Source: Halalkalibacter nanhaiisediminis
Lineage (GTDB): Bacteria; Bacillota; Bacilli; Bacillales; Bacillaceae_D
DNA length: 64,000 bases
NCBI RefSeq assembly: GCF_007830185.1
Contig: NZ_VLKZ01000001.1
Coordinates: 496,001 to 560,000, forward strand
Reading direction: 5' to 3'
Program-made: the position numbers and the translations under genes
Shown here: piece by piece, positions 14,680 through 22,824 of the stretch
How positions within the stretch are numbered: the first letter of the stretch is position 1
Layout of the letters: each line of letters begins with the position of its first letter
The notes under the pieces: generated by a model
Databases searched by the model: none
Told to the model about the DNA's origin: nothing
What the model saw: the letters and a program-made list of their open reading frames with translations, nothing else

Positions 14680-15792
14680 ATGACTAAACAAAATAAAGCG
14701 TACAAGTTCAGGTTGTATCCAACAGATGAACAGAAATTAATGATACACAAAACCTTTGGGTGCGTTCGCTTTGTCTATAACAAAATGTTAGCAGAACGAA
14801 AAGAAACGTATGAATTACTGAAAGATGATAAAGATGCACTGAAAAAGGTAAAACATCCGACTCCTGCCAAGTACAAAAAAGAGTATGAATGGCTAAAAGA
14901 AGTAGATTCTTTAGCGTTAGCAAACGCACAACTAAACTTGGATAAGGCTTATCAAGCATTCTTCAAAAGGAATGCCAAATTCCCAAAATTCAAAAGCAAA
15001 CGCCATAAACAAAGCTACACAACAAATGTCGTAAACGGGAATATTCAGTTGTTAGATGGTCATATCAAATTACCTAAATTGAAAATGGTAAAAATCAAGC
15101 AACATAGAACAATCCCTTCTGAACAAAAAATCAAATCGTGTACCCTGTCTATGACTGCATCAGGAAAATACTATCTTTCTATTTTGGCAGAGTATGAGAA
15201 GGAGATTGAAACCAAAGCAATCAAAAAAGTAGTTGGGTTAGATTTTGCAATGGATGGGCTGTTTGTTGATAGCGAGGGTGAGAAAGCCAATTACCCTAAG
15301 TTTTATCGACAAATGCTTGAGAAATTAGCAAAAGAACAACGTAAACTTTCTCGTAAAAAGAAAGGTTCTTCGAATTGGAATAAACAACGTATTCGAGTAG
15401 CGAAAATTCAAGAGAAAGTTGCTTATCAACGCAAAAACTTTCTTCACCATAAATCGAAAGAATTAGCAACGAATTATGATGCTGTTGCGATTGAAGATTT
15501 AGATATGAAAGGTATGTCACAAGCGCTAAAGTTTGGCAAAAGTGTCGCTGATAACGGATGGGGAATGTTCACTTCTTTCTTACTGTACAAACTAAAAGAA
15601 CAAGGGAAACAACTTGTCAAAATAGATAAATGGTTTCCATCAACAAAAACTTGCTCGTATTGTGGTTTAGTTAGAGAAGTAACGTTATCAGAACGTACTT
15701 ACCAATGCTCTTGTAGTCTAAAACTTGATAGAGATTATAACTCTGCAATCAACATCAAGAAAGAAGGCATACGCTTATTAGCGATTGCCTAA
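14680..15792 (+). CDS. tnpB: RNA-guided nuclease TnpB (IS605 OrfB)
   Basis: A 370-residue TnpB with a full RuvC-like core: Asp188 ('VVGLDFAMDG'), Glu272 ('AVAIEDLDM') and the DRD at 350-352 ('KLDRDYNSAINI'). The Cys knuckle is CSYCG plus CSC, i.e. C-x-C where C-x-x-C is more usual in the second half. The N-terminal 'KFRLYPTDEQKLMIHKTFG' helix-turn-helix and central 'LANAQLNLDKAYQAFF' are typical. TnpB cuts DNA next to a short target motif, guided by RNA from the element's right end, and helps keep the element in place after excision. GAGGTGA precedes the start. Confidence 0.95.
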   Translation: MTKQNKAYKFRLYPTDEQKLMIHKTFGCVRFVYNKMLAERKETYELLKDDKDALKKVKHPTPAKYKKEYEWLKEVDSLALANAQLNLDKAYQAFFKRNAKFPKFKSKRHKQSYTTNVVNGNIQLLDGHIKLPKLKMVKIKQHRTIPSEQKIKSCTLSMTASGKYYLSILAEYEKEIETKAIKKVVGLDFAMDGLFVDSEGEKANYPKFYRQMLEKLAKEQRKLSRKKKGSSNWNKQRIRVAKIQEKVAYQRKNFLHHKSKELATNYDAVAIEDLDMKGMSQALKFGKSVADNGWGMFTSFLLYKLKEQGKQLVKIDKWFPSTKTCSYCGLVREVTLSERTYQCSCSLKLDRDYNSAINIKKEGIRLLAIA

Positions 15793-15935
15793 CAAAATAA
15801 ACTCTTGGAACAAGAGGGTTAGCTTGGTCGATTTCGTCAGCTAGTAAAAGTGGTGACTACCCAAGAAGCCCCCACTTCAAGCAACCCGCAAGGGGGTAAG
15901 TGGTGGGAGTAGTTCACGTTATAATAACTTAAAAA
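15700..15935 (+). ncRNA. Probable omega RNA of TnpB (3' end of tnpB plus right end)
   Basis: In IS605 elements the guide RNA overlaps the end of tnpB and the right end and continues into flanking DNA. Here, after the tnpB stop, 15865-15910 forms a nested hairpin: CCCCCACTT with AAGTGGTGGG outside, ACCC-GCAA-GGGGT with a GCAA tetraloop inside. It then reads GAGTAGTTCAC. The ~16-20 bases after 15917 (GTTATAATAACTTAAA...) would be the guide. The 5' boundary is a guess; the scaffold fold and end position are the supported parts. Confidence 0.6.
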
Positions 15936-15960
15936 TATAGAAAAAAGGTGTGGACTATAG

Positions 15961-16779
15961 ATGACGTCGATTTTCAACTCTGCTCACTACTTAAGCGAAC
16001 ATGCAGAATCTCTGGCTGTTGAAATTGTTGAAGGTGTCCTTTACACAATGAAAATAGACATTCCTGAACGTGAAAAAGAACAAGCAATTACGATGTATAT
16101 AGAACTGATGAAAAGTTTAGGGAAATCACTTCTTGATGGAGATCAAGAAAGAGTGCCCGAAAGTTTGATTGAATGGAGTAAAAAGAACGCGGAAGGACAA
16201 GTTTCATCAGGAGGGAACATTTCAGAAATTGTTGTTCGTTATCCAACAACGAGGGACATCCTTACTGACCTTTTAACGAGAATTAGTATCGAGCTTGGGC
16301 TTTCTTTAGAAGAAAATGCCTTTCTTATCAAAAGGATAAACGCAATACTGGACATTAGTCTCAATGAAACAGTGTTCGCATTCGAACGCCTTTCAGATAA
16401 ATTTAAAGATGAGGCGAAAAGGGAAATGGCTGAACTGTCAGCTCCTCTTGTACCGATTAAAGAAGGAATTGCTGTTCTTCCTTTGATTGGTGAGATCGAT
16501 TCTTATCGGGCAACATTTATCTTAGAGAACGTTGTGCCCAAAACGGTTGAACTACAGTTAAGATATCTTATTGCTGACTTTTCAGGAATACTGAATCTTG
16601 ATATCGAAATTGCACGTTACTTGCATCAAATAGGAAATATGCTTCGGTTACTAGGAATAGATGTCGTTGTAACAGGTCTACGCCCTGAATTAGCTCAAAC
16701 AGTTGTAAATAGTGGCATTGATATGACCTTTTTTAAGACGTTTGCAAATGTGAAGCATGCATTAGAGAGGATTCAGTAA
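15961..16779 (+). CDS. RsbR-type stressosome protein with altered phosphosites
   Basis: A 272-residue RsbR paralogue. The N-terminal ~150 residues are helical and resemble the RsbRD N-domain, without the heme or flavin sensor of some homologues. The C-terminal STAS domain begins about residue 160 ('IAVLPLIGEIDSYRA') and runs to 'TVVNSGIDMTFFKTF'. In RsbRA the kinase RsbT phosphorylates two Thr. The first position is Ser here (EIDSYRA), and the second, normally in 'VDTMVA', reads LDIEIA with Ile. It would join RsbS and RsbT in the 1.8-MDa stressosome that triggers sigma B. It is a single gene starting 43 bases after the IS end. Confidence 0.85.
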   Translation: MTSIFNSAHYLSEHAESLAVEIVEGVLYTMKIDIPEREKEQAITMYIELMKSLGKSLLDGDQERVPESLIEWSKKNAEGQVSSGGNISEIVVRYPTTRDILTDLLTRISIELGLSLEENAFLIKRINAILDISLNETVFAFERLSDKFKDEAKREMAELSAPLVPIKEGIAVLPLIGEIDSYRATFILENVVPKTVELQLRYLIADFSGILNLDIEIARYLHQIGNMLRLLGIDVVVTGLRPELAQTVVNSGIDMTFFKTFANVKHALERIQ

Positions 16780-16787
16780 TGTGAGAT

Positions 16788-16818
16788 AGCATCACTTTTT
16801 GAAGAAGTGGTGCTTTTT
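16788..16818 (+). terminator. Terminator between convergent genes
   Basis: AGCATCACTT pairs with AAGTGGTGCT (G-U included), then TTTT. It ends the rsbR-like gene. Confidence 0.8.
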
Positions 16819-16829
16819 CAATTTAGTCG

Positions 16830-17201
16830 TTATTTCCCTAAATCATCCCACAATTCATAAAAAAAATAGATTTCCTCCATTACGGCTTGATCATCCTTTA
16901 TCTCAATCCCACCTTTTATTCGAGCCAATGCTCCACTGATATCAATTATGTAATCTCGTTCGACACTAAATTGAATACGATCGACAATCTTGTTCCATGC
17001 TGTATGTGCATACGTGATCTCTTCTTTAGCTGCTTCCCAATGTTTATGTTGAATGTCCATTTCTAAATTGTTTATCGATGTTAATAAACGATCATCCTCG
17101 CCAAACGATTGTTTTAACCAACCTCCACTTGTCATCATTCCAACACTTAATAGAAGAAAGGCGATAGGAATTACATAAATGAGCCATTTTCTTATGTTCA
17201 A
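16830..17201 (-). CDS. DUF4363 family membrane-anchored protein
   Basis: A ~123-residue protein with one N-terminal transmembrane helix ('WLIYVIPIAFLLLSVGMMTSGGW') and an extracytoplasmic helical domain with 'HWEAAKEEITYAHTAWNKI', matching DUF4363. The function is unknown. These proteins are often encoded next to a DUF421 protein, exactly as here, which suggests a complex. The start used is TTG 17201, 5 bases after GAGGTGA; GTG 17208 would overlap the SD. It begins 14 bases after the DUF421 stop. Confidence 0.75.
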   Translation of the reverse strand: MNIRKWLIYVIPIAFLLLSVGMMTSGGWLKQSFGEDDRLLTSINNLEMDIQHKHWEAAKEEITYAHTAWNKIVDRIQFSVERDYIIDISGALARIKGGIEIKDDQAVMEEIYFFYELWDDLGK

Positions 17202-17215
17202 GTTATTCACCTCAT

Positions 17216-17947
17216 TTAAAATTGGTTATCGTAATCATTTATATCTGATTCTTTACCAATATGATCTTCAAACGTATCTACATATAACTGTCCATTCGGT
17301 AATATAGCTGAAAAGGAAATCTCTTTTATATTCTTAATACCTTTCGCTTTTAGCTGAAGGTCAAGCCACTGTCTATCTTTTTGTCGTTGTGTTAAATTTT
17401 TCTCTAATAAAACCCCGTCAATGATAAGTTCTGTTGTAAGTCCAGCAGGCTGAACTGGAATATGTAAATCTTTTGGAGTGGCTGGTTGGTATTCAGATTT
17501 GGGGAGGACGGAAAGAACGCCATTTGGCTCCATAATGGCAAATTCGACTTGGGTTGGATCAAAAATATTTTTTTCCCTGAGCAGCATCATCAGTTCGTCT
17601 TTTGTTAGCTTTGATTTTTTTAAATTTTTCTCTAAAAATTTTGCGTTTTGCATAACAATTGCAGGCTCTCCGTCAATGATTTTAGAAAAGTAACGATTTT
17701 TTAAATCTGTAAACTGAATCCCAAATACGATGACAACATAAACTGTCAGACCGAGCCAATGAATCCATGCTTTAGAAGAAAGGTCAGTTGCCAAGGTACC
17801 TGCCATTGATCCAATCGTAATTCCGTTAATATAATCAAAATAAGTTAAATTACCCATTTGTTGTTTTCCTAAAAGGCGTGTGTAAAGTAGTAATGTGAAA
17901 AAAGAAATTAAGGCACGTACAATAACAACGAGTGATTCATCCATCAT
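17216..17947 (-). CDS. DUF421 (YetF/YcaP-like) membrane protein
   Basis: A 243-residue DUF421 protein. It has an N-terminal region of about three transmembrane helices ('VRALISFFTLLLYTRLLGKQQM', 'YINGITIGSMAG', 'WIHWLGLTVYVVIVFG') and a cytoplasmic domain with the family signatures 'IIDGEPAIVMQNAKF', 'EFAIMEPNGVLSVLPK' and 'LIIDGVLLEKNL'. B. subtilis has several such proteins (YetF, YdfR, YrbG and others), some tied to the spore, but no molecular function is established. AAGGAG precedes the ATG pair at 17947/17944. It forms a two-gene unit with the DUF4363 gene. Confidence 0.85.
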   Translation of the reverse strand: MMDESLVVIVRALISFFTLLLYTRLLGKQQMGNLTYFDYINGITIGSMAGTLATDLSSKAWIHWLGLTVYVVIVFGIQFTDLKNRYFSKIIDGEPAIVMQNAKFLEKNLKKSKLTKDELMMLLREKNIFDPTQVEFAIMEPNGVLSVLPKSEYQPATPKDLHIPVQPAGLTTELIIDGVLLEKNLTQRQKDRQWLDLQLKAKGIKNIKEISFSAILPNGQLYVDTFEDHIGKESDINDYDNQF

Positions 17948-18167
17948 CGTGTGCTGTCTCCTTCATGCTCACTAAGTGTCCAAGATATTAAGATTAAGCA
18001 TATATAGTATAAGAAGAGAAATGAATTTTATGTAAGTGTGGAAAGACTGGCTAGTATTTTGAGCGAGGCGCAGAAAAAAATTTTTAAACAGGATAGAAAC
18101 AAGGAGAAGGAAGAATGATAGTAACTATTTAAGAAATTCAACCGTATAAACATATAAGGGTGAAAGC

Positions 18168-18431
18168 ATGAAGCTAGAAGGAAGCATGATCTCTGGAGAA
18201 TTTGATGAGCAAAAAAACGAATTTGTCTTGCAACAAGTTAAGCATTTTTCCACTGAATCAATACTTAATGAAAATCAATTAAACACTATTTACGATTACT
18301 TGAATAAACACAAACTTGAAGGTAATGGACAAGTGCTTACTTTGTATGATCAAATGCCTGTGCTTTTAAGCCAAAAGGAAATAAATGATTTCATAAGTGA
18401 TTTAGATAAAATAAGGCGATTGTATCATTAA
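18168..18431 (+). CDS. Small acidic hypothetical protein
   Basis: An 87-residue soluble protein with no Cys, signal peptide or membrane segment. It is mostly amphipathic helix with 'STESILNENQLNTIYDYLNKH' and a terminal 'DFISDLDKIRRLYH'. AAGGGTG lies 6 bases before the ATG, so translation is likely. It stands alone between the DUF421 unit and the spore-protein genes. I do not recognise the family. Confidence 0.6.
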   Translation: MKLEGSMISGEFDEQKNEFVLQQVKHFSTESILNENQLNTIYDYLNKHKLEGNGQVLTLYDQMPVLLSQKEINDFISDLDKIRRLYH

Positions 18432-18518
18432 TAACCATAAAAAATGTTTATCTATTCTAACTGCTTAAATGAATTTATAAAATGGAAAAAATGATATATT
18501 TCACTAATAGTATAAGCC

Positions 18519-18526
18519 CATACATT
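18519..18526 (+). promoter_or_regulatory. Sporulation-type -10 box candidate
   Basis: CATACATT fits the sigma E/sigma K -10 pattern CATAnnnT, about 75 bases before the CsxC-like gene. The -35 is not distinctive, so this rests mainly on the gene's likely spore role. Confidence 0.35.
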
Positions 18527-18581
18527 AATTTGCGAACTGAATACAGTAGTAATGTGATTTGATAACACAATTCGCAAATTA
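18526..18581 (+). repeat. 11-bp perfect inverted repeat in a coat-gene leader
   Basis: TAATTTGCGAA (18526-18536) and TTCGCAAATTA (18571-18581) can pair around a 34-nt loop, ending just before the SD (TGGAGGA). The position suggests a leader hairpin or operator. Confidence 0.55.
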
Positions 18582-18600
18582 CTGAATGGAGGAATTTTTT

Positions 18601-19419
18601 ATGAGTGAGAAACAACACGATGGAAAAGGTACTGAGATCAACATTCCATGTAAAGTAGATGCAGAGACACAAATCCCATTTAAGGATGAAAAAACAAAAC
18701 CAATTCTTGTTAAAAAGCATGAAAAACCGATTATTAAAGTTCCGGCTCTTTTAGCAGAACCAAAAATTCAAATTGTAGTAGAAGCTGATATCCCTCTTAA
18801 TCCGCCAGCTGTTGAAATTAAGCGAGTATTAAAAGATGTATTTTTAACACAATGTAAACTTGTACCTGTTAAGTTTAATGACAAATATGGCGATCATTAT
18901 GGCGTTCGAGAAGTAAAAAGAGCGAAATTATTCGTAGAAGGCTTTATCCGTAAAAATATTGAATATGCTGCTGCTGATTGTAACGGAGTAATCCATGATC
19001 GAATTGCCAATGTACATTTTTCAGGGTTTGCAGATCTAAAAGATGAGGACTTTTTCTTAAACCCTATTTTAGGTGAAACAAAAGAGCGAAATGCTCGTTT
19101 TATTAATCCGAAAAACAGTGATATCCCTCGTTTAGATAAATATTTCTTTGAAAATAGTGTTTTCTATAATGAACAGCCGTATTGTGAATTAGTCGAAGCT
19201 GACTTCTTTGAATTGGATTTCTCTCCATCTCCTGTAGAGCCGAATGAACCGTTTAAAAAGCTAAGAGAAAAAATTGTTCTCGATCTTACTGTGAAAGTAT
19301 TACAACTAAGACAAGTAAAAGTTGATGCACTAGGCTTCCATCATCACAAGCATGATGACTACAAGCATGACGGCTACAAGAATGACGATAAAAAGCATGA
19401 CGGATACAAGAATGACTAA
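18601..19419 (+). CDS. CsxC-like spore surface protein
   Basis: A 272-residue protein resembling the CsxC exosporium/coat family. A beta-rich segment 'ILVKKHEKPIIKVPALLAEP' leads into 'VEIKRVLKDVFLTQCKLVPV' and 'KLFVEGFIRKNIEYA'. Next comes a second module with 'FINPKNSDIPRLDKYFFEN' and 'PYCELVEADFFELD', and the first fold closes with 'KIVLDLTVKVLQLRQVKV'. The tail is His/Lys/Asp repeats (DYKHDGYKND-like, about residues 250-272), perhaps metal-binding. ATG 18601 follows TGGAGGA; the upstream in-frame ATG does not. A sporulation -10 candidate and a leader hairpin precede it. A related protein follows with the modules in another order. Confidence 0.65.
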   Translation: MSEKQHDGKGTEINIPCKVDAETQIPFKDEKTKPILVKKHEKPIIKVPALLAEPKIQIVVEADIPLNPPAVEIKRVLKDVFLTQCKLVPVKFNDKYGDHYGVREVKRAKLFVEGFIRKNIEYAAADCNGVIHDRIANVHFSGFADLKDEDFFLNPILGETKERNARFINPKNSDIPRLDKYFFENSVFYNEQPYCELVEADFFELDFSPSPVEPNEPFKKLREKIVLDLTVKVLQLRQVKVDALGFHHHKHDDYKHDGYKNDDKKHDGYKND

Positions 19420-19494
19420 AAGTAAAATATAAAGTATCAACGATTGATGAATCATTTCTTCATTCTTTGGTGATAGAAGCAATAAATGTTTTAA

Positions 19495-19533
19495 TTCCCC
19501 TTATCTGACTAATGGTCGGAAAGGGGATTTTTT
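19495..19533 (+). terminator. Terminator after the CsxC-like gene
   Basis: CCCCTT..CTGAC pairs with GTCGG..AAGGGG, followed by ATTTTTT. Confidence 0.8.
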
Positions 19534-19621
19534 AATGATAAGAAAGTGAAAAATAAGCATAAATAAACATATCCCATACATAAATAAAGTAATAATGAGC
19601 CTTAGTAAGGGGTGAAAAGAA

Positions 19622-20716
19622 ATGAATACTCCATGGATCAATTATGATAATATGTGGGAAATAAATTCTGAACAAAAAAGTGTTTATAAGCGGTCTCAAG
19701 CTCAGAAAGAAACAAACGATAACATGAAAGAGGAAGAGAGTATAAAGAGAACAATTGAGCTAGAGCTAGAAGAAGAACCCGTTGAATTGGTGGAGGTTAT
19801 AAATGTAATAGAAAGTGATCATACAGTGAAAGATACAGTTTTAGAAAAATTAGATATCATCCATGAGGGTATTGACGACGATTATGATGAAAGCCTTGAA
19901 ACCGATCATTCTTTTAATGATGATAATTATTTACACTATGAGGAATTATCGGAAAGTAAATTCGTAGAAAGTGATGGTAATGATGGTTTAGACCAATTAA
20001 CAGTCATTGAGAACTCCGAGAAGCCTAACGAAATAGCACAAATCCATTTATGGAAGGGGAAAATACCCTTCTCAACTTTTGTTGAAGTCGATCACTTTTT
20101 ACATCCACTTATCTTTGGAAGTTCCTCTCAAGATACTTTTGAATTTATTGATCCAAACAATAAACAAATCCCAGCATTTGATACCAAATTATTTCACACA
20201 ATTGCGTGTTATCATGAAGGTCCATATTGTCACTTAGTTAGCTTTTCTTCACACGATATTCTATATATGACGAAAACAAAAGATCCTTATGCTATGAATA
20301 TTAGAATGAAAAAAGGAATTGAGCCAGCTGTTCTCACTCCAATACCTGAACCTAAATCAAGCGAAAGATTTACTAATTGGCTCAATCTGAAAGTGCCGGT
20401 TGTAGCAGGAGAATACAAAATTGAACTTTGTTTGGAGGAAGAGATTGGGCTAAAAGAGGATATTGATATTGTGAAAAACATCTCCAAAGAGGTTACCCTT
20501 ATAAGTGGACAATTTGTACCAACCAAATTCACAGATCACTCAGAGATGGGATTCCGTTCAGCATTAAAGGGGAAATTGTTTCTTGATGGCTATATCGAAC
20601 AGATAATTGAGTATGTTGCTACATATGAATCCACACTAAAAGAGGAGGACAAACGCCTCCATCAAAAAACGGTTTTAGAACTAATCATTCAGTTACTGCA
20701 GATACAAAAGATTTGA
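19622..20716 (+). CDS. Second CsxC-like protein with permuted modules and acidic N-terminus
   Basis: A 364-residue paralogue of the preceding protein. Residues ~35-140 are a very acidic, Glu/Asp-rich and probably disordered region. Then comes the module 'VEVDHFLHPLIFG', 'FIDPNNKQIPAFDTKLF', 'GPYCHLVSF' (~150-215). After it comes the core module 'WLNLKVPVVAGEYKIELC', 'KNISKEVTLISGQFVPTKF', 'KGKLFLDGYIEQIIEYVA', 'KTVLELIIQLLQIQKI' (~255-364). In the neighbour the first module is inserted inside the second; here it precedes it. The SD AAGGGGTG is good. A role at the spore surface is inferred from the neighbour and family. Confidence 0.6.
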   Translation: MNTPWINYDNMWEINSEQKSVYKRSQAQKETNDNMKEEESIKRTIELELEEEPVELVEVINVIESDHTVKDTVLEKLDIIHEGIDDDYDESLETDHSFNDDNYLHYEELSESKFVESDGNDGLDQLTVIENSEKPNEIAQIHLWKGKIPFSTFVEVDHFLHPLIFGSSSQDTFEFIDPNNKQIPAFDTKLFHTIACYHEGPYCHLVSFSSHDILYMTKTKDPYAMNIRMKKGIEPAVLTPIPEPKSSERFTNWLNLKVPVVAGEYKIELCLEEEIGLKEDIDIVKNISKEVTLISGQFVPTKFTDHSEMGFRSALKGKLFLDGYIEQIIEYVATYESTLKEEDKRLHQKTVLELIIQLLQIQKI

Positions 20717-20801
20717 ATTAATTATCAAGTTTAAAGACTTTTAAAGAGAGATCAAGATTTGTGAATAGACTATCTAAAGAGGGTGAGGGGATCATTTTCA
20801 G

Positions 20802-20833
20802 AAAAAAGGAGGTATCCTGATAACGGATACCTA
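20802..20833 (-). terminator. Terminator of katA
   Basis: On the minus strand GGTATCC pairs with GGATACC around a 7-nt loop, followed by TCCTTTTTTC. Confidence 0.8.
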
Positions 20834-20895
20834 CAAAATGAGACGTAATTGAGAATAGATGTTGAGATTAACGATACTTAAAAACTTATTGTTGA

Positions 20896-22350
20896 TTACT
20901 TCACTTCTTCTGGTACTTGTAAGCCAAGACCCTCTGCAACGCGTGTACCAAACTCTGGATCTGCTTTATATAAGTGACCAATTTGACGAAGCTTAATTTC
21001 GTCTTTTTCCACTGGCTTCATTGCATTAACGAACGTTTGAACAAGGCGTTCACGCTCTTCTTCACTTTGCAAGCGATATAAATCACCAGGTTGAGTGTAG
21101 TGATCGTTATGATCATAAGCGACGCTGTCAGCTACCCCAGAAACAGGATAAGCAGCTTGCTTATTTTCTGGTGATTCTGTTGGGCCACCATAGCTGTTTG
21201 GCTCGTAGTAAACAGAAGATCCGCCGTTATCATCAAAGCGCATGGCGCCATCCCGTTGATAGTTTTTCACTTCATTACGTGCACGGTTGATCGGTAGTGC
21301 TTGGTGGTTTGCACCTACACGGTAACGATGTGCATCATGGTAGGCAAATAAACGACCTTGAAGCATTTTATCTGGAGAAACATCAACACCAGGTACTAAT
21401 GTTCCAGGAGAGAATGTTGCTTGCTCTACTTCTGCAAAGTAGTTTTCTGGATTACGATCTAATACCATGCGACCTACTTCGATTAACGGATAGTCTTTTT
21501 GCGACCATGTTTTTGTTACATCGAATGGATCGAAACGATATGTGTTTGCATCCTCTAGTGGCATGATTTGTACATACATTTTCCAAGCAGGGAAGTCACC
21601 ATTTTCAATAGCATTGAAAAGATCTTCTGTATGATAATCAGGGTTTTCACCTGCGATCTTGTCAGCAACTTCTTGTGTAAGATTCTTGATGCCTTGTTCT
21701 GTCTTAAAGTGATACTTAATCCATACGCCATCCCCTTCAGCATTTGTCCATTTGAATGTATGGCTTCCGAAACCATGCATGTGACGAAGTGTTGCAGGAA
21801 TACCACGGTCCCCCATTAGATAGGTTACTTGATGCAATGATTCAGGTGATAATGACCAGAAATCCCACACTGCGTTAGGATTTTTCAAGTGAGTTTGTGG
21901 ATGACGCTTTTGTGTGTGAATAAAGTCAGGGAATTTAATCGCATCACGTATGAAGAAGATCGGCGTGTTGTTACCAACTAAATCATAGTTGCCTTCTTCT
22001 GTGTAGAATTTCAAAGCAAATCCACGCGGGTCACGTACAGTATCTGCAGAACCAGCTTCACCAGCTACTGTAGAGAAGCGAGCGAACATAGGTGTGCGCT
22101 TACCAACTTCTGATAAAAATGCTGCCTTTGTATATTTCGTTACATCATTTGTTACTTCAAAATATCCGTGTGCTCCAGCACCTTTCGCATGAACAACACG
22201 CTCTGGAATACGTTCTCTATTAAAATGTGCTAGTTTTTCTAGAAGGTGAACATCTTGGATTAATGTTGGGCCACGTGAACCAGCTGTCATGGAGTTTTGA
22301 TTATCTCCAACAGGAGCACCCCAACTAGTAGTAAGATTGTTCTTTGTCAT
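20896..22350 (-). CDS. katA: Vegetative catalase KatA
   Basis: A 484-residue small-subunit monofunctional heme catalase. It has the distal His motif '[19 protein letters not shown]', the substrate-channel '[19 protein letters not shown]' and the proximal heme-ligand segment '[16 protein letters not shown]' with its Tyr. It breaks down H2O2 in the cytoplasm. ATG 22350 is chosen because AAGAGGTGA is 8 bases upstream; the GTG at 22362 overlaps it. A perfect PerR box and a separate Fur-like palindrome lie upstream, so peroxide and perhaps iron status control it. Monocistronic, with its own terminator. Confidence 0.97.
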   Translation of the reverse strand: MTKNNLTTSWGAPVGDNQNSMTAGSRGPTLIQDVHLLEKLAHFNRERIPERVVHAKGAGAHGYFEVTNDVTKYTKAAFLSEVGKRTPMFARFSTVAGEAGSADTVRDPRGFALKFYTEEGNYDLVGNNTPIFFIRDAIKFPDFIHTQKRHPQTHLKNPNAVWDFWSLSPESLHQVTYLMGDRGIPATLRHMHGFGSHTFKWTNAEGDGVWIKYHFKTEQGIKNLTQEVADKIAGENPDYHTEDLFNAIENGDFPAWKMYVQIMPLEDANTYRFDPFDVTKTWSQKDYPLIEVGRMVLDRNPENYFAEVEQATFSPGTLVPGVDVSPDKMLQGRLFAYHDAHRYRVGANHQALPINRARNEVKNYQRDGAMRFDDNGGSSVYYEPNSYGGPTESPENKQAAYPVSGVADSVAYDHNDHYTQPGDLYRLQSEEERERLVQTFVNAMKPVEKDEIKLRQIGHLYKADPEFGTRVAEGLGLQVPEEVK

Positions 22351-22398
22351 AAATAGAATCACCTCTTAAGTAGTTTGTAAAGCTTACTATGTTTATAA

Positions 22399-22413
22399 TG
22401 ATAACACTTATCA
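22399..22413 (-). promoter_or_regulatory. Fur-like palindrome in the katA promoter
   Basis: TGATAACACTTATCA matches the 7-1-7 Fur consensus TGATAATnATTATCA at 13 of 15 positions. It lies ~50 bases before the katA start. Confidence 0.5.
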
Positions 22414-22432
22414 TGAAGAAATCAATACTTTT

Positions 22433-22447
22433 TTATAATTATTATAA
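22433..22447 (-). promoter_or_regulatory. PerR box of katA
   Basis: TTATAATTATTATAA matches the PerR consensus TTATAATnATTATAA with no mismatch. It lies ~85 bases upstream of the katA start. Confidence 0.85.
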
Positions 22448-22773
22448 AGAGGGAATATATTTAATTGTAATTGACTAGCAAAGTGTAAGGAGAACCGCTA
22501 GTAAACTTAGTTTTGAATTGAAATTTGTCATATGATTAGTTCTTATTTATACCTTATAGATCAACGGTTAATGCTTATTCGACACTTTTTGAATAAGTAA
22601 TAATATTTTAAGTTTATGAAGAATAAATGAATGTTGGAGGAATATAAGGTATTATCGATTAGATTTACGAAATGAAATGATAATGAGAAAATCATGTGTT
22701 TTATTGATAAAGGTAGGGAGTATGAAAGGATGTTTAACTCGTAAAGAAGTCTATATGTCCTCCTATTTGGAAT
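22448..22773. other. Intergenic region between katA and yjbQ
   Basis: About 325 AT-rich bases with no supported gene or RNA. Open frames here are short, have no SD and an unlikely composition. Confidence 0.4.
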
Positions 22774-22808
22774 AAAAAAATCAAGACTCTTTTGGTGAGT
22801 CTTGATTT
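22774..22808 (-). terminator. Terminator after yjbQ
   Basis: AATCAAGACTC pairs with GAGTCTTGATT, and on the minus strand is followed by a run of T. Confidence 0.85.
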
Positions 22809-22824
22809 GCTTAAATATAAACAT

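Larger units (their letters stand above)
14146..15917 (+). mobile_element. IS200/IS605 family insertion sequence with tnpA and tnpB
   Basis: A complete-looking IS605-type element: Y1 transposase gene, 11-base gap, then tnpB, flanked by subterminal structures. The left (14158-14176) and right (15865-15882) ends share a GAAG-pyrimidine-rich-CTTCAAGC block, each forming an imperfect hairpin, as expected for single-strand transposition. The right end closes at ...GTTCAC (about 15917). The left border is estimated after TTAAC at 14145 and is uncertain. Elements of this family carry no terminal inverted repeats and make no target duplication, and none is seen. It landed between the ars cluster and an rsbR paralogue and disrupts no visible gene. 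Confidence 0.85.

Noticed and set aside
14146-15917. TnpB as a Cas12-type CRISPR effector
   Set aside because: It is flanked by tnpA and IS605 ends, has TnpB size (370 residues) and no repeat array nearby.
18601-20716. Secreted toxin or polymorphic toxin pair
   Set aside because: Neither protein has a signal peptide or toxin domain, and their motifs match the spore-surface CsxC type better.
20896-22362. Start of catalase at the GTG at 22362
   Set aside because: The GTG lies inside the SD (AAGAGGTGA), which fits the ATG at 22350.
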